Program-made: the position numbers and the translations under genes
Notes under the pieces: generated by a model
Seen by the model: the letters and a program-made list of their open reading frames with translations, nothing else
Databases searched by the model: none
What the model was told of the DNA's origin: nothing
Source of the DNA: an uncultured Desulfobacterales bacterium
Lineage (GTDB): Bacteria; Desulfobacterota; Desulfobacteria; Desulfobacterales; JAFDCJ01
Length of the DNA stretch: 33,786 bases
Assembly: GCA_945787595.1 (NCBI GenBank)
Contig: CALZJV010000063.1
Location: forward strand, 1-33,786
Reading direction: 5' to 3'
In this document: positions 15,838 through 22,655 of the stretch, one piece after another
Layout of the letters: every line of letters begins with the position of its first letter
Position numbering within the stretch: the stretch's first letter is position 1

Positions 15838-16506
15838 TCAGAGTTTGGTAGCCACGACCGTCATCCGTCTTTCAAGGATATTTGAAAGATTGATCAACGG
15901 ATAGCAAACGACAAAATACAGAATACCCACCAGGCCGAACACCATGATACCTTCCGGGATCCGCTGGACGGTCAGCCAGCCCACACGGGTCACATCCACA
16001 ACCCCAATAGCGGAAACCACGGATGAGTCTTTGACGAGCAGCACATATTGACCCACCAGCGGGGGCAGTATCGTGCGCATGGCCTGGGGGAGAATGATGT
16101 ATCGAAGTTGCTGATAGGCTGAAAGGCCTGAGGCCGTCGCCGCTTCTCTTTGTCCGGATGAAACGGCCAGGATACCGCCGGCCACGATCTCACAGATAAA
16201 ACAGGCAGCCAGGTTGGTCAGGGCGATGACCGCGGCTGGAAAAGCCTCCAATTCTATTCCGATACCGGGTAGGATGAAGAAAACAATAAAGACCTGGACC
16301 AGGAAAGGCGTGCCCCGAATCAGGTCTACCCACGCACCGATCAAGGATCTCAATATTTTATTCCTGCTGGCCCTTATGATTCCCCATATGAAGCCGATGA
16401 TGGTTCCCACAATAAGACTTAATCCGGAAACCGCTACCGTCATCCAGAGCCCTTTGATGAAAAACGGCAGGCTGCGAATCAATTCATTAAAATAGAAACT
16501 CCACAT
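15838..16506 (-). CDS. Amino-acid ABC transporter permease (HisM/GlnP family)
   Basis: 222 residues with about five membrane helices. N-terminal helix FIKGLWMTVAVSGLSLIVGT, then the family signature WVDLIRGTPFLVQVFIVFFI (residues about 57-76), then the EAA loop region GLSAYQQLRYIILPQAMRTI, where Gly and the ATPase-contacting residues lie. SVVSAIGVVDVTRVG is the conserved post-loop segment. It pairs with the next gene to form the heterodimeric channel. A GGGGAG ribosome site precedes the ATG at 16506, 18 bases after the stop of the other permease. Confidence 0.93.
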   Translation of the reverse strand: MWSFYFNELIRSLPFFIKGLWMTVAVSGLSLIVGTIIGFIWGIIRASRNKILRSLIGAWVDLIRGTPFLVQVFIVFFILPGIGIELEAFPAAVIALTNLAACFICEIVAGGILAVSSGQREAATASGLSAYQQLRYIILPQAMRTILPPLVGQYVLLVKDSSVVSAIGVVDVTRVGWLTVQRIPEGIMVFGLVGILYFVVCYPLINLSNILERRMTVVATKL

Positions 16507-16524
16507 AGATTTTCTCCCCGTTTC

Positions 16525-17193
16525 TCAATGAGCTTCCCTGAAAATCAGTCGCTTTTCTGACCAACTTGAGAAGCCTTTGAGCATGTAATAAATAATCAGA
16601 TAAAAGGCCGCTGTCGTCAGGAACCCTTCTGCGGGCATAAATCGATCCGATGTCAACAACTGGCCGGCCCGTGTCAGCTCCACAATCGAAATCAATGAGA
16701 GGAGCGAGGAATCCTTGACTAGAACGATGGCCTGTCCCAGCATGGGCCGAATCGTCATACCGAGCGCCTGAGGCAGGATGATATAGCGCATACGCTGGAA
16801 ATAGTTCAAGCCGGAGGCAATTCCAGCTTCGATCTGTCCGTTTGGAATGGCCTGAATGCCTGACCTGACGATCTCGGCATAATAGGCCCCACTGTTCAAG
16901 GTTAGGGCAAAAACGCCTGTAACCCATTCAGGAATCATAATGCCAAGAGACGGAAGACCGAAATAGAAAAAATAGAGTTGCGCCAGCAATGGTGTGGAAC
17001 GAATACTCTCTATATAGATACCGGCGATGCTGGAGACCACGCGAGACACACTGAGTCGCATGGCGCAGGCTATAGTTCCCACTACCAGGGCTCCCAGCAG
17101 TGACAATGCAGACAGCCAAAGGGTGGCCAGAAAGCATTGCAGATACAGCGGCATGTATTCCAAGATGACCCTGAAATTGAAGGCTTCAAGCAT
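16525..17193 (-). CDS. Amino-acid ABC transporter permease (HisQ/GlnP family)
   Basis: 222 residues, about five membrane helices, about as long as its partner and clearly related to it. The signature IYIESIRSTPLLAQLYFFYF replaces the partner's segment. The EAA loop is ASGLNYFQRMRYIILPQALG, followed by SLLSLISIVELTRAGQLL. AYYAEIVRSGIQAIPNGQIE is the helix before the loop. It begins 109 bases after the binding-protein stop; that gap contains a strong hairpin (17238-17264). The ribosome site is weak. Confidence 0.93.
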   Translation of the reverse strand: MLEAFNFRVILEYMPLYLQCFLATLWLSALSLLGALVVGTIACAMRLSVSRVVSSIAGIYIESIRSTPLLAQLYFFYFGLPSLGIMIPEWVTGVFALTLNSGAYYAEIVRSGIQAIPNGQIEAGIASGLNYFQRMRYIILPQALGMTIRPMLGQAIVLVKDSSLLSLISIVELTRAGQLLTSDRFMPAEGFLTTAAFYLIIYYMLKGFSSWSEKRLIFREAH

Positions 17194-17237
17194 ATCTTTT
17201 ACCCGTAAATTTTATGTGTTAGGTTTGATGCAACGGG

Positions 17238-17264
17238 GTGTGAGCCGGCTGAACCGGCTCACAC
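17238..17264 (-). promoter_or_regulatory. Strong stem-loop between binding-protein and permease genes
   Basis: GTGTGAGCCGG and CCGGCTCACAC form a perfect 11-base stem with a five-base loop. No T run follows on the minus strand. In importer operons such hairpins often stabilise the upstream binding-protein mRNA or attenuate read-through, so that more binding protein than permease is made. Confidence 0.6.
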
Positions 17265-17302
17265 GAGATAAAATTTAATCTGCCCGAAAGATAAAAGATG
17301 GT

Positions 17303-18100
17303 TTAATGATCTTTCTTCCAATCCAGAGTATTGACCCAGTAATTCAAGTTGTCATCGAGACGGCCATCCAGACTGACGTGTAGGAAGAATAGGTTGAGCC
17401 ATTCCCGCAGATCCGGGGAATCGTAACGCACCGCAAAAGCCAGCGGGGATTTGGACAGCTGTCCTTCCAGAATTCGGACACTATTGGGCGGAAAGCTGGC
17501 TGCCTGGCCGCGTACGGCCGAGCCGTCGTTCACCCCGGCATCGGTGTGCCCCGCAAGCATCGCATTGATCAGAAGCGGTCCACCACCTTTATAGGTCTTT
17601 AATTGGGCATCGGGAAAGGCTTTTTTGGCATCATTTTCACCGGTTGAACCCAAAAGAACGGCGATCTTGGTCCCTGGTTTCCTAACGTCTGCGAGGGACT
17701 TGATCGGGCTGTCCTGCTTCACGAACACCACACTACCTGTATACATATAAGGGTCGGTGAAAGCGATTTTCATGGCCCTTTTCAGGGTCGGAGTCATGTC
17801 GGCCGCAAGCATGTCGGCCTTCTTAGAGAGTAGCGCAGGGATCAGACCATCCCAGTCATAGTTGAGGTACTTGACCTTCACACCCATTTCCTTGGCGATC
17901 ATTTCACAAAGATCTATAGAGCTGCCTGTCCGTTTGCCATTTCTATCCACAAAGCTGAAAGGAGCTCCCTGGGTCTGACAGGCGATACGAAGTTCCCCTC
18001 TTTGGGCAATCTCTTCAAGCGTACCGGCTGCTGCGGTTCCAAAAAAAACGAAAAGAAATGCCAATGCGAAAATCACCGTAAATACTTTAAGCTTTTTCAT
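17303..18100 (-). CDS. ABC transporter substrate-binding protein, amino-acid type (SBP family 3)
   Basis: 265 residues. The signal peptide MKKLKVFTVIFALAFLFVFF ends near GTAAA-GTLEEI, so the protein is periplasmic. The mature part follows the family-3 plan: RGELRIACQTQGAPFSFVDR, GSSIDLCEMIAKEMG, WDGLIPALLSKKADMLAADM, TPTLKRAMKIAFTDPYMYTG and the hinge-region GTKIAVLLGSTGEND. The Arg in TLKRAM is the residue that usually holds the ligand carboxylate. GGAGGGAG stands three bases before the ATG. An additional strong ribosome-site-like GGGAGGTGAT lies about 85-95 bases upstream without a long frame behind it. It is the first gene of the transporter and lies 179 bases after the Lrp-family regulator. 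The ligand is not predictable from sequence, but the neighbours suggest an opine or amino acid. Confidence 0.93.
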   Translation of the reverse strand: MKKLKVFTVIFALAFLFVFFGTAAAGTLEEIAQRGELRIACQTQGAPFSFVDRNGKRTGSSIDLCEMIAKEMGVKVKYLNYDWDGLIPALLSKKADMLAADMTPTLKRAMKIAFTDPYMYTGSVVFVKQDSPIKSLADVRKPGTKIAVLLGSTGENDAKKAFPDAQLKTYKGGGPLLINAMLAGHTDAGVNDGSAVRGQAASFPPNSVRILEGQLSKSPLAFAVRYDSPDLREWLNLFFLHVSLDGRLDDNLNYWVNTLDWKKDH

Positions 18101-18279
18101 TTTCTCCCTCCTTTATCCCTCATGTCAGGATCTGTCATTTTTTTGTCTTCATATTGTTAGACTCTGAACGTTTTTTAGACCCAAATCACCTCCCTTCTCG
18201 ATTTATTTTGCTGTTTGAAAGATTCGTAGGTGCTGCTCTTCCTTGAATTCCAAGGCCCCCCTAATACAGTGATCTTCAT

Positions 18280-18756
18280 TTATATCGCTTCCACCGCCTT
18301 GGGCAAACGAACCCATTTTTGTCTTGATTTTATAATTACAAAAGTTTCACTTTTTACAACAGTGCCGACTTTGGGGATGATTTCCGTTGTGAAGCGATAT
18401 AGTTCCTGTGTACCGCCGGTCACCACTACTTCAGCAAAAATATCGTAGCGACCTGTCACTACGGCTGCCCACGTGACGTTATCCAGGCTGGATACCTTTT
18501 CCAATATTTGGTCTAATTTGCCATGGGATCGTATATTCAAACCGATCAGGGCTGTGATTAGTTCCTGATGTTGGTAAGTGTCTACTAGCCCGGAAACCTT
18601 CAGCATACCGGATTCTTCCAGGTTTTTAATTCTGGACCGAACCGTCGGTGCCGTTACATTTAAACGCGCGGCCATATCTCCAATAGGCATGCGGCCGTCC
18701 TCGGTAAGCAAACGAATGATCTCGTTATCCAAGGAATCGAAAGTATTCTTTTTCAT
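18280..18756 (-). CDS. Lrp/AsnC family transcriptional regulator
   Basis: About 158 residues. The N-terminal helix-turn-helix is LDNEIIRLLTEDGRMPIGDM plus AARLNVTAPTVRSRIKNLEE. The C-terminal RAM (ligand-binding) domain includes LITALIGLNIRSHGKLDQIL and VTGRYDIFAEVVVTGGTQEL. Such proteins bind small amino acids and form octamers on repeated AT-rich sites. I prefer the ATG at 18756 over a TTG three codons earlier. It is transcribed toward the importer, opine dehydrogenase and alanine dehydrogenase genes and is the probable local regulator. Inverted AT-rich sites at 18792-18862 lie just upstream of its start, as expected for autoregulation. Confidence 0.93.
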   Translation of the reverse strand: MKKNTFDSLDNEIIRLLTEDGRMPIGDMAARLNVTAPTVRSRIKNLEESGMLKVSGLVDTYQHQELITALIGLNIRSHGKLDQILEKVSSLDNVTWAAVVTGRYDIFAEVVVTGGTQELYRFTTEIIPKVGTVVKSETFVIIKSRQKWVRLPKAVEAI

Positions 18757-18791
18757 ATACCACAAAATTTTTTAATAGGAATATTTTTTCC

Positions 18792-18826
18792 TCAATAAAT
18801 AGCTTTATTGATATTTTGTCAATAAA
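18792..18826 (-). promoter_or_regulatory. Three alternating half-sites, probable Lrp-type operator
   Basis: TCAATAAA (18792-18799), TTTATTGA (18804-18811) and TCAATAAA (18819-18826): the same 8-base half-site three times in alternating orientation, with 4- and 7-base spacers. It starts 36 bases upstream of the Lrp-family ATG. Confidence 0.5.
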
Positions 18827-18841
18827 AATTTATCGATTTAG

Positions 18842-18862
18842 AAAATTATTTGAAATAATTTT
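18842..18862. promoter_or_regulatory. Perfect 21-base AT palindrome upstream of the Lrp gene
   Basis: AAAATTATTT, one G, AAATAATTTT: ten-base arms, perfect. Lrp-family sites are short AT-rich palindromes of this kind. It is adjacent to the alternating half-sites at 18792-18826. Confidence 0.4.
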
Positions 18863-19109
18863 ATTCAAAGTAGGTTTGGATTCTATGCATTTGCACGGAA
18901 AATCTTATGCTTTATTTTGTCTGTAACTGGCAGCCAAGAGGACACAAAGTCGCTTCGGGTTAGAAATATTGGCCTGAGATCCATTGATTTCTTTCTGAGA
19001 GATCTTTGCGCTGGAAAAAATGTTTTGCTTAGAGGAAGGGTATCAAATCGGGAAAGATATTTGAAAAGAAGAAATATTCGACTTTATCGGCAATAATTGT
19101 CCCTTATTT

Positions 19110-19145
19110 AGGCCCTTAGGGGCATTTTTCTGACAACATGTTGTA
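19110..19145 (-). repeat. Dispersed 36-base repeat, copy 2
   Basis: Reverse complement of this segment matches 10806-10841 at about 30 of 36 positions, sharing CCTAAGGGCCTAAAT at one end and CATGTTGT at the other. Confidence 0.55.
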
Positions 19146-19162
19146 AGGAACGTAAGGTGTCA

Positions 19163-19232
19163 GGTTTCAGGTGTCGGGTGTCAGGGAATGGAAGTGTTAG
19201 ATACTGACACCTGACACCCGACACCTGAAACC
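19163..19232. repeat. Inverted repeat with 22-base perfect arms built of GGTGTC-type units
   Basis: Arms at 19163-19184 and 19211-19232 are exact inverted copies with a 26-base loop. The arms themselves are made of short direct units such as CAGGTGTC and GGGTGTCAG. This looks like a dispersed palindromic repeat; it is not coding. Confidence 0.75.
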
Positions 19233-19272
19233 CATATAAACAATCAGCGTGCTTGCTGCCCTGAAGGGGCCA

Positions 19273-19300
19273 CTTTTTCCGAGTGCAGTCTCGGAAAAAG
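19273..19300. other. Perfect 11-base stem-loop downstream of the sigma-54 activator gene
   Basis: CTTTTTCCGAG, six bases, CTCGGAAAAAG. It lies 208 bases past the activator stop. The T run is inside the stem, so a terminator role is only possible, not shown. Confidence 0.5.
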
Positions 19301-19324
19301 CGTAGCACCTATTTATTCAAATCC

Positions 19325-19475
19325 CATCATGTTTGCGCAAGATTTATGTATCTATAATCTGATTCTTGCTTTTTTGATGATGGAGGCGAAATAAAATAGA
19401 TAGAATACCACAAATCTTCAATTTATCTTCAATTTTCAATCTTCGATCTTCAATTCCGGCTTGTCCGGGTTGGGA
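19325..19475 (+). repeat. Dispersed intergenic repeat, copy 2
   Basis: Diverged copy of 3520-3680 in the same orientation: CATGTTTGC..GATTTAT, ATACCACAAATCTTCAAT and CAATTCCGGCTTGTCCGGGT occur in the same order at similar spacing. Confidence 0.65.
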
Positions 19476-19507
19476 TTTTGTGACAGCTTCTACAGTAATT
19501 CAACGAT

Positions 19508-20848
19508 TTACCGCAGTTCAGGATGATCCTTTAGGAACCGATAGAGCGTTGCGCGGCCTACGCCGAGCAATTTGGCGGCTTTGGCTTTGTTGCCGCCGGT
19601 TTTTATCAGCGTAGACCGTACGCCTTCCAAAGTCAATTTTCTGGATGGCCCTCTGCGAATACAAATATTTTCGATCTCCCGCAGCTCTAAAGGTAAATCT
19701 GCCGCCGATATCGTTTCGCCGCTACACTTAACGAAGGCATACTGGATCGCATTCTGCAATTCACGAACATTACCCGGCCAGCGGTAATCCAGCATTAAGG
19801 ACATGGCCTTGCTGGAAATTTTAAGGGGTTTGCGATCGTATCGCTCACCGGCCTCTCGTAAAAAATGTTCGACCAGCAATGGAATATCAATTTTACGATC
19901 GCGAAGTGGTGGGAGATAAATTGGTATCACATTGAGTCTGTAGTAAAGATCATCGCGAAATTTGCCCTGCTTAACCGCTTTTTTAAGCTCCTTATTGGTG
20001 GCGCTGATCACCCTCACATTGACCGCAGTCGTTTGTTCACCGCCGATGCGTTCAAATTTGCCCTCCTGCAAAAAACGCAAAAGCTTCACCTGCATGTTAT
20101 TGGATAGCTCTGCGACTTCATCGAGAAAAATCGTTCCGCCGTCGGCCAGCTCAAAGCGACCTTTCTTGTCACGAATAGCCCCTGAAAAAGCCCCTTTCAC
20201 ATGACCGAAAAGCTCGGTTTCGATCAGACCTTCAGGCAGCGCTCCGCAGTTGATCGGAACAAAGGGGCCTCCGGTCCTGCAGCTTTCACTATGGACGGCA
20301 TTGGAGATCAGCTCTTTGCCGGTTCCGGTTTCACCGGATATATGAACGGGATAGTCATAGCCGGCAACATCGCGGATTTGTTTAAAAATATCGAGCATTT
20401 TGCTGTCTTGTCCGATAATATTGCCGAAGCTTGTCAATTCCCCGGCTTTCATTTGCAGACTGAACAGAGCGGTAACGTCCTTGAAGGAAGCCAGAACACC
20501 GGTGAGCCGGCCGTTGCCGTTCTTCATACTGGTAACGGTCACCTCTACACGCCGGTGTTCACCAGTTTTGGTAGTGAGGTTGAGGGTATACTCGGATTTA
20601 TCAGCCGGCTCAGGATTACCATCGCAGAACGCACAACGTTCGCCACAAAATGGACTGCCGAACGCCTGGTGGCAATCTCTGCCCAACATTTCCTGCCGGC
20701 TGTATCCGGTAATGTGTTCGGCTTCCGTGTTGAAAAAAAAGATGCGCCGGTGCATGTCATGAGCGATGATGCCTTCTTTGAGATTATCCAGGATGTTTTC
20801 CAGGTTATCCTGGTGACACACTAAATTTTCGAGTGAAAAATCCGACAT
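19508..20848 (-). CDS. PAS domain sigma-54 interacting transcriptional activator
   Basis: 446 residues. The N-terminal PAS domain (about 12-128) includes LKEGIIAHDMHRRIFFFNTE and a cysteine cluster Cys59, 68, 72, 75 (CHQAF..FCGERCAFC). The AAA+ domain follows: Walker A GETGTGKE (172-179), GAFSGA loop (219-224; the usual form is GAFTGA), Walker B TIFLDE (239-244) and RWPGNVREL. A Fis-type helix-turn-helix ends the protein: NKAKAAKLLGVGRATLYRFL. It activates sigma-54 promoters by ATP hydrolysis. The Cys cluster may bind a metal, an Fe-S cluster or form disulfides and so sense redox or gas; this is inference. No sensor kinase is nearby and there is no receiver domain, so control is probably through the PAS. 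It stands alone; targets are unknown, but cooS in the same window has a sigma-54 promoter. Confidence 0.95.
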   Translation of the reverse strand: MSDFSLENLVCHQDNLENILDNLKEGIIAHDMHRRIFFFNTEAEHITGYSRQEMLGRDCHQAFGSPFCGERCAFCDGNPEPADKSEYTLNLTTKTGEHRRVEVTVTSMKNGNGRLTGVLASFKDVTALFSLQMKAGELTSFGNIIGQDSKMLDIFKQIRDVAGYDYPVHISGETGTGKELISNAVHSESCRTGGPFVPINCGALPEGLIETELFGHVKGAFSGAIRDKKGRFELADGGTIFLDEVAELSNNMQVKLLRFLQEGKFERIGGEQTTAVNVRVISATNKELKKAVKQGKFRDDLYYRLNVIPIYLPPLRDRKIDIPLLVEHFLREAGERYDRKPLKISSKAMSLMLDYRWPGNVRELQNAIQYAFVKCSGETISAADLPLELREIENICIRRGPSRKLTLEGVRSTLIKTGGNKAKAAKLLGVGRATLYRFLKDHPELR

Positions 20849-21284
20849 GATGGGCCACTTCAGTTATTCTATAACACTTTGTATTTTATTGATATTTTGT
20901 GTTTTTAGCAGAATGTAAATCCAGGATCGTTTTTTTAGTACAATTGGTTATCAAAGTCAAACCGCCAATTACTAAACAGGGGAACGTCAAAGTCACCACT
21001 AACTGGCTCAGATAGTATCACTTTGATTTCCCGGATACGGCACTAAAATCCCAAATCACAATACTCAAATCCAAACAATATCGAAATCACAAGTTCCAAT
21101 TACCAAAATATTTCAAATACTTATCCGATGTCTCGTTGTCATTTTATCTGTTTTGAATTTTGAATTTCGGTCATTAGAATTTGTTTGGTATTTGTGGTTT
21201 GATGCTTGGAATTTTCATGGTTTTGATTAAGTAACTTTATTTATTCCAAGCAATTATCTCATATAATGACGCTATCCTGGGTTC
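20849..21284. other. AT-rich spacer with a large imperfect palindrome
   Basis: About 436 bases, no gene. The part 21045-21225 is an imperfect inverted repeat: left AAATCC/AAACAA-type words reappear inverted on the right as TTTGTTTGG and TTGGAATTTT. Nothing else is recognised. Confidence 0.6.
21045..21225. repeat. Imperfect long inverted repeat
   Basis: By eye the first about 42 bases match the inverted last about 42 bases at roughly two thirds of positions, with shared words CCAAACAA, ATCACAA and TTCCAA. Similar wording occurs at 3205-3285 next to another gene, which suggests a repeat family. Confidence 0.4.
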
Positions 21285-22043
21285 CTATAGCTCAACCGGC
21301 ATTTTCCGGTTCAATTTAATGCCGTTTAAGTCAATGGCGACATCATAGGCCAATACTTCAAGGCCCCCTTTGACGGCTTGCCGCAAACCCTGGCCGTATT
21401 CGGGATCGATATGATCGGCCGGTTTGAAAATTTTGGCGTCCATTCTTTGAATGAAATAAAACATGACGCAACGGGATCCGGAATTCACCAAAGCCTCAAG
21501 CTCGGTGATATGTTTGAGCCCCCGGGTTGTGACGGCATCGGGAAACAATGCTACGCTGTTGTCGACCAAGGTGCAATTTTTTATCTCAACATAGCAGGGC
21601 TCCCGCTCCGCACCGTTCAACGCCAGGTCGATACGGGAATGATCGCTGATTTTGACTTCGGCCTTAACAGTTTTATAGCCGATCAATTCCGGTACCACAC
21701 CGGCTTTAACGGACGCAAATACCAGCCGATTGGGGACCAGGGTGTTCACTCCAACCAGGGAGGTCTGCATTTCGATCAGTTCCCAGGTATATTTATACTT
21801 TCTTTTGGGGTTGTCGTGAAATGATAAGTACACCCGACGTCCCGGTTCACTGCAGCCTTTCATGCTGCCCGTATTGGGGCAGTGGGCGGTGATGACTTTA
21901 CCGTCATTTAATTTCACGTCGGCTAGAAAACGCTTATATCGTTTTATCAGTATTCCGGGAATCAACGCCGGCCATGACAAACCCTTAAACGGTTTTGAAT
22001 CTTTTTTATTGCGAATAGTTAATTTGGTTAATCCAAACATCAT
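21285..22043 (-). CDS. sfsA: DNA/RNA nuclease SfsA (sugar fermentation stimulation family)
   Basis: 252 residues. The N-terminal OB-like part contains the segments IKRYKRFLADVKLNDGKVIT and AHCPNTGSMKGC, the family hallmark. The C-terminal PD-(D/E)XK-like part includes SRIDLALNG, YVEIKNCTL and FPDAVTTRGLKHITEL; the Asp, Glu-x-Lys and the PDAVTxRGxKH motif are present. Annotated historically as a regulator of sugar fermentation; members tested biochemically are nucleases. Length is close to the usual 230-250; two adjacent ATG codons mark the start. It precedes no obvious partner; mobB ends about 114 bases upstream in the same direction. Confidence 0.93.
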   Translation of the reverse strand: MMFGLTKLTIRNKKDSKPFKGLSWPALIPGILIKRYKRFLADVKLNDGKVITAHCPNTGSMKGCSEPGRRVYLSFHDNPKRKYKYTWELIEMQTSLVGVNTLVPNRLVFASVKAGVVPELIGYKTVKAEVKISDHSRIDLALNGAEREPCYVEIKNCTLVDNSVALFPDAVTTRGLKHITELEALVNSGSRCVMFYFIQRMDAKIFKPADHIDPEYGQGLRQAVKGGLEVLAYDVAIDLNGIKLNRKMPVEL

Positions 22044-22087
22044 GATAGTTTTTTTGCGGTTCTATAACCAAAACAAAGATTCTCGCT

Positions 22088-22113
22088 AAAAGCCGGCGAT
22101 ATGGCCTTTTTTT
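22088..22113. terminator. Possible bidirectional terminator between mobB and sfsA
   Basis: AAAAGCC..GGC-CTTTT hairpin (one bulged base) flanked by a T run on the plus side and TTTT on the minus side. It lies 45 bases after the mobB stop, so mobB and sfsA may be separate units. Confidence 0.35.
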
Positions 22114-22157
22114 GGGTTATAATTCGTTTTTTTAAATTGAACCGCTAATGGCCTTCT

Positions 22158-22655
22158 TTAAATATTCAATCCCAATAGGTATTTTTCTTCAATAAAATCC
22201 GCCAGCCGGTCAATGTCTTCCAGGTCAAATACGGGAACTTTCAAATTAAGGTCCATATCGCTGACCACGGCAACCAAATGTCTGTCGGCTTTAAGGAGCA
22301 CATTGGTGTGTCGAGCTGCCCGGACAACTTCAATTTTGGGTTTAGCTTCTCTTTTGTATCCTTCGGTAATCACAAGATCCATGTCATCAAAAAATTTTTG
22401 TAGGCCATCCAGAGTGCCCTGATCATCGTTTTTGACCATGGCAATTTTTCCCGCTGAGGCAATGATGACTGTTTCCGCACCGGCATCCCTGTGGCGCCAA
22501 CTATCCTTGCCGGTTTTATCGAAATCAAAAATATGATGGGAATGCTTGATTGTACCAATCTTGTATCCCCGGTGCTTAAGCAGGGGTATCAGTTTTTCAA
22601 TGAGCGTTGTTTTTCCGGACTGTGATCGACCTACAATGCAAATAATCTGCGGCAT
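22158..22655 (-). CDS. mobB: Molybdopterin-guanine dinucleotide biosynthesis protein MobB
   Basis: 165 residues, P-loop GTP-binding accessory protein of molybdenum cofactor maturation. Walker A is GRSQSGKTTLIEKL near the N-terminus. KIGTIKHSHHIFDFDKTGKD is the MobB family signature, followed by SWRHRDAGAETVIIAS and LVITEGYKREAKPKIEV. It helps MobA convert molybdopterin to the MGD form used by formate dehydrogenases and similar anaerobic oxidoreductases. No other molybdopterin gene is in the window. The protein is cytosolic. Confidence 0.93.
   Translation of the reverse strand: MPQIICIVGRSQSGKTTLIEKLIPLLKHRGYKIGTIKHSHHIFDFDKTGKDSWRHRDAGAETVIIASAGKIAMVKNDDQGTLDGLQKFFDDMDLVITEGYKREAKPKIEVVRAARHTNVLLKADRHLVAVVSDMDLNLKVPVFDLEDIDRLADFIEEKYLLGLNI

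Larger units (their letters stand above)
18757..19507. other. Repeat-rich spacer between the Lrp gene and the sigma-54 activator gene
   Basis: About 750 bases, no gene. From left to right: AT-rich operator-like palindromes (18792-18862), the second copy of a 36-base repeat (19110-19145), a 22-base perfect inverted repeat (19163-19232), an 11-base hairpin (19273-19300) and the second copy of a longer dispersed repeat (19325-19475). About 250 bases from 18863 to 19109 show nothing. Confidence 0.7.

Noticed and set aside
18113..18200. Riboswitch in the leader of the binding-protein gene
   Set aside because: The leader is short, with no recognisable conserved aptamer bases or terminator/antiterminator pair.
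19108..19308. 66-codon minus-strand frame in the repeat-rich spacer
   Set aside because: It is translated straight through an inverted repeat and a hairpin and resembles no protein.
20201..20824. 207-codon plus-strand frame antisense to the sigma-54 activator
   Set aside because: No motif, and the opposite strand is an unmistakable AAA+ protein.
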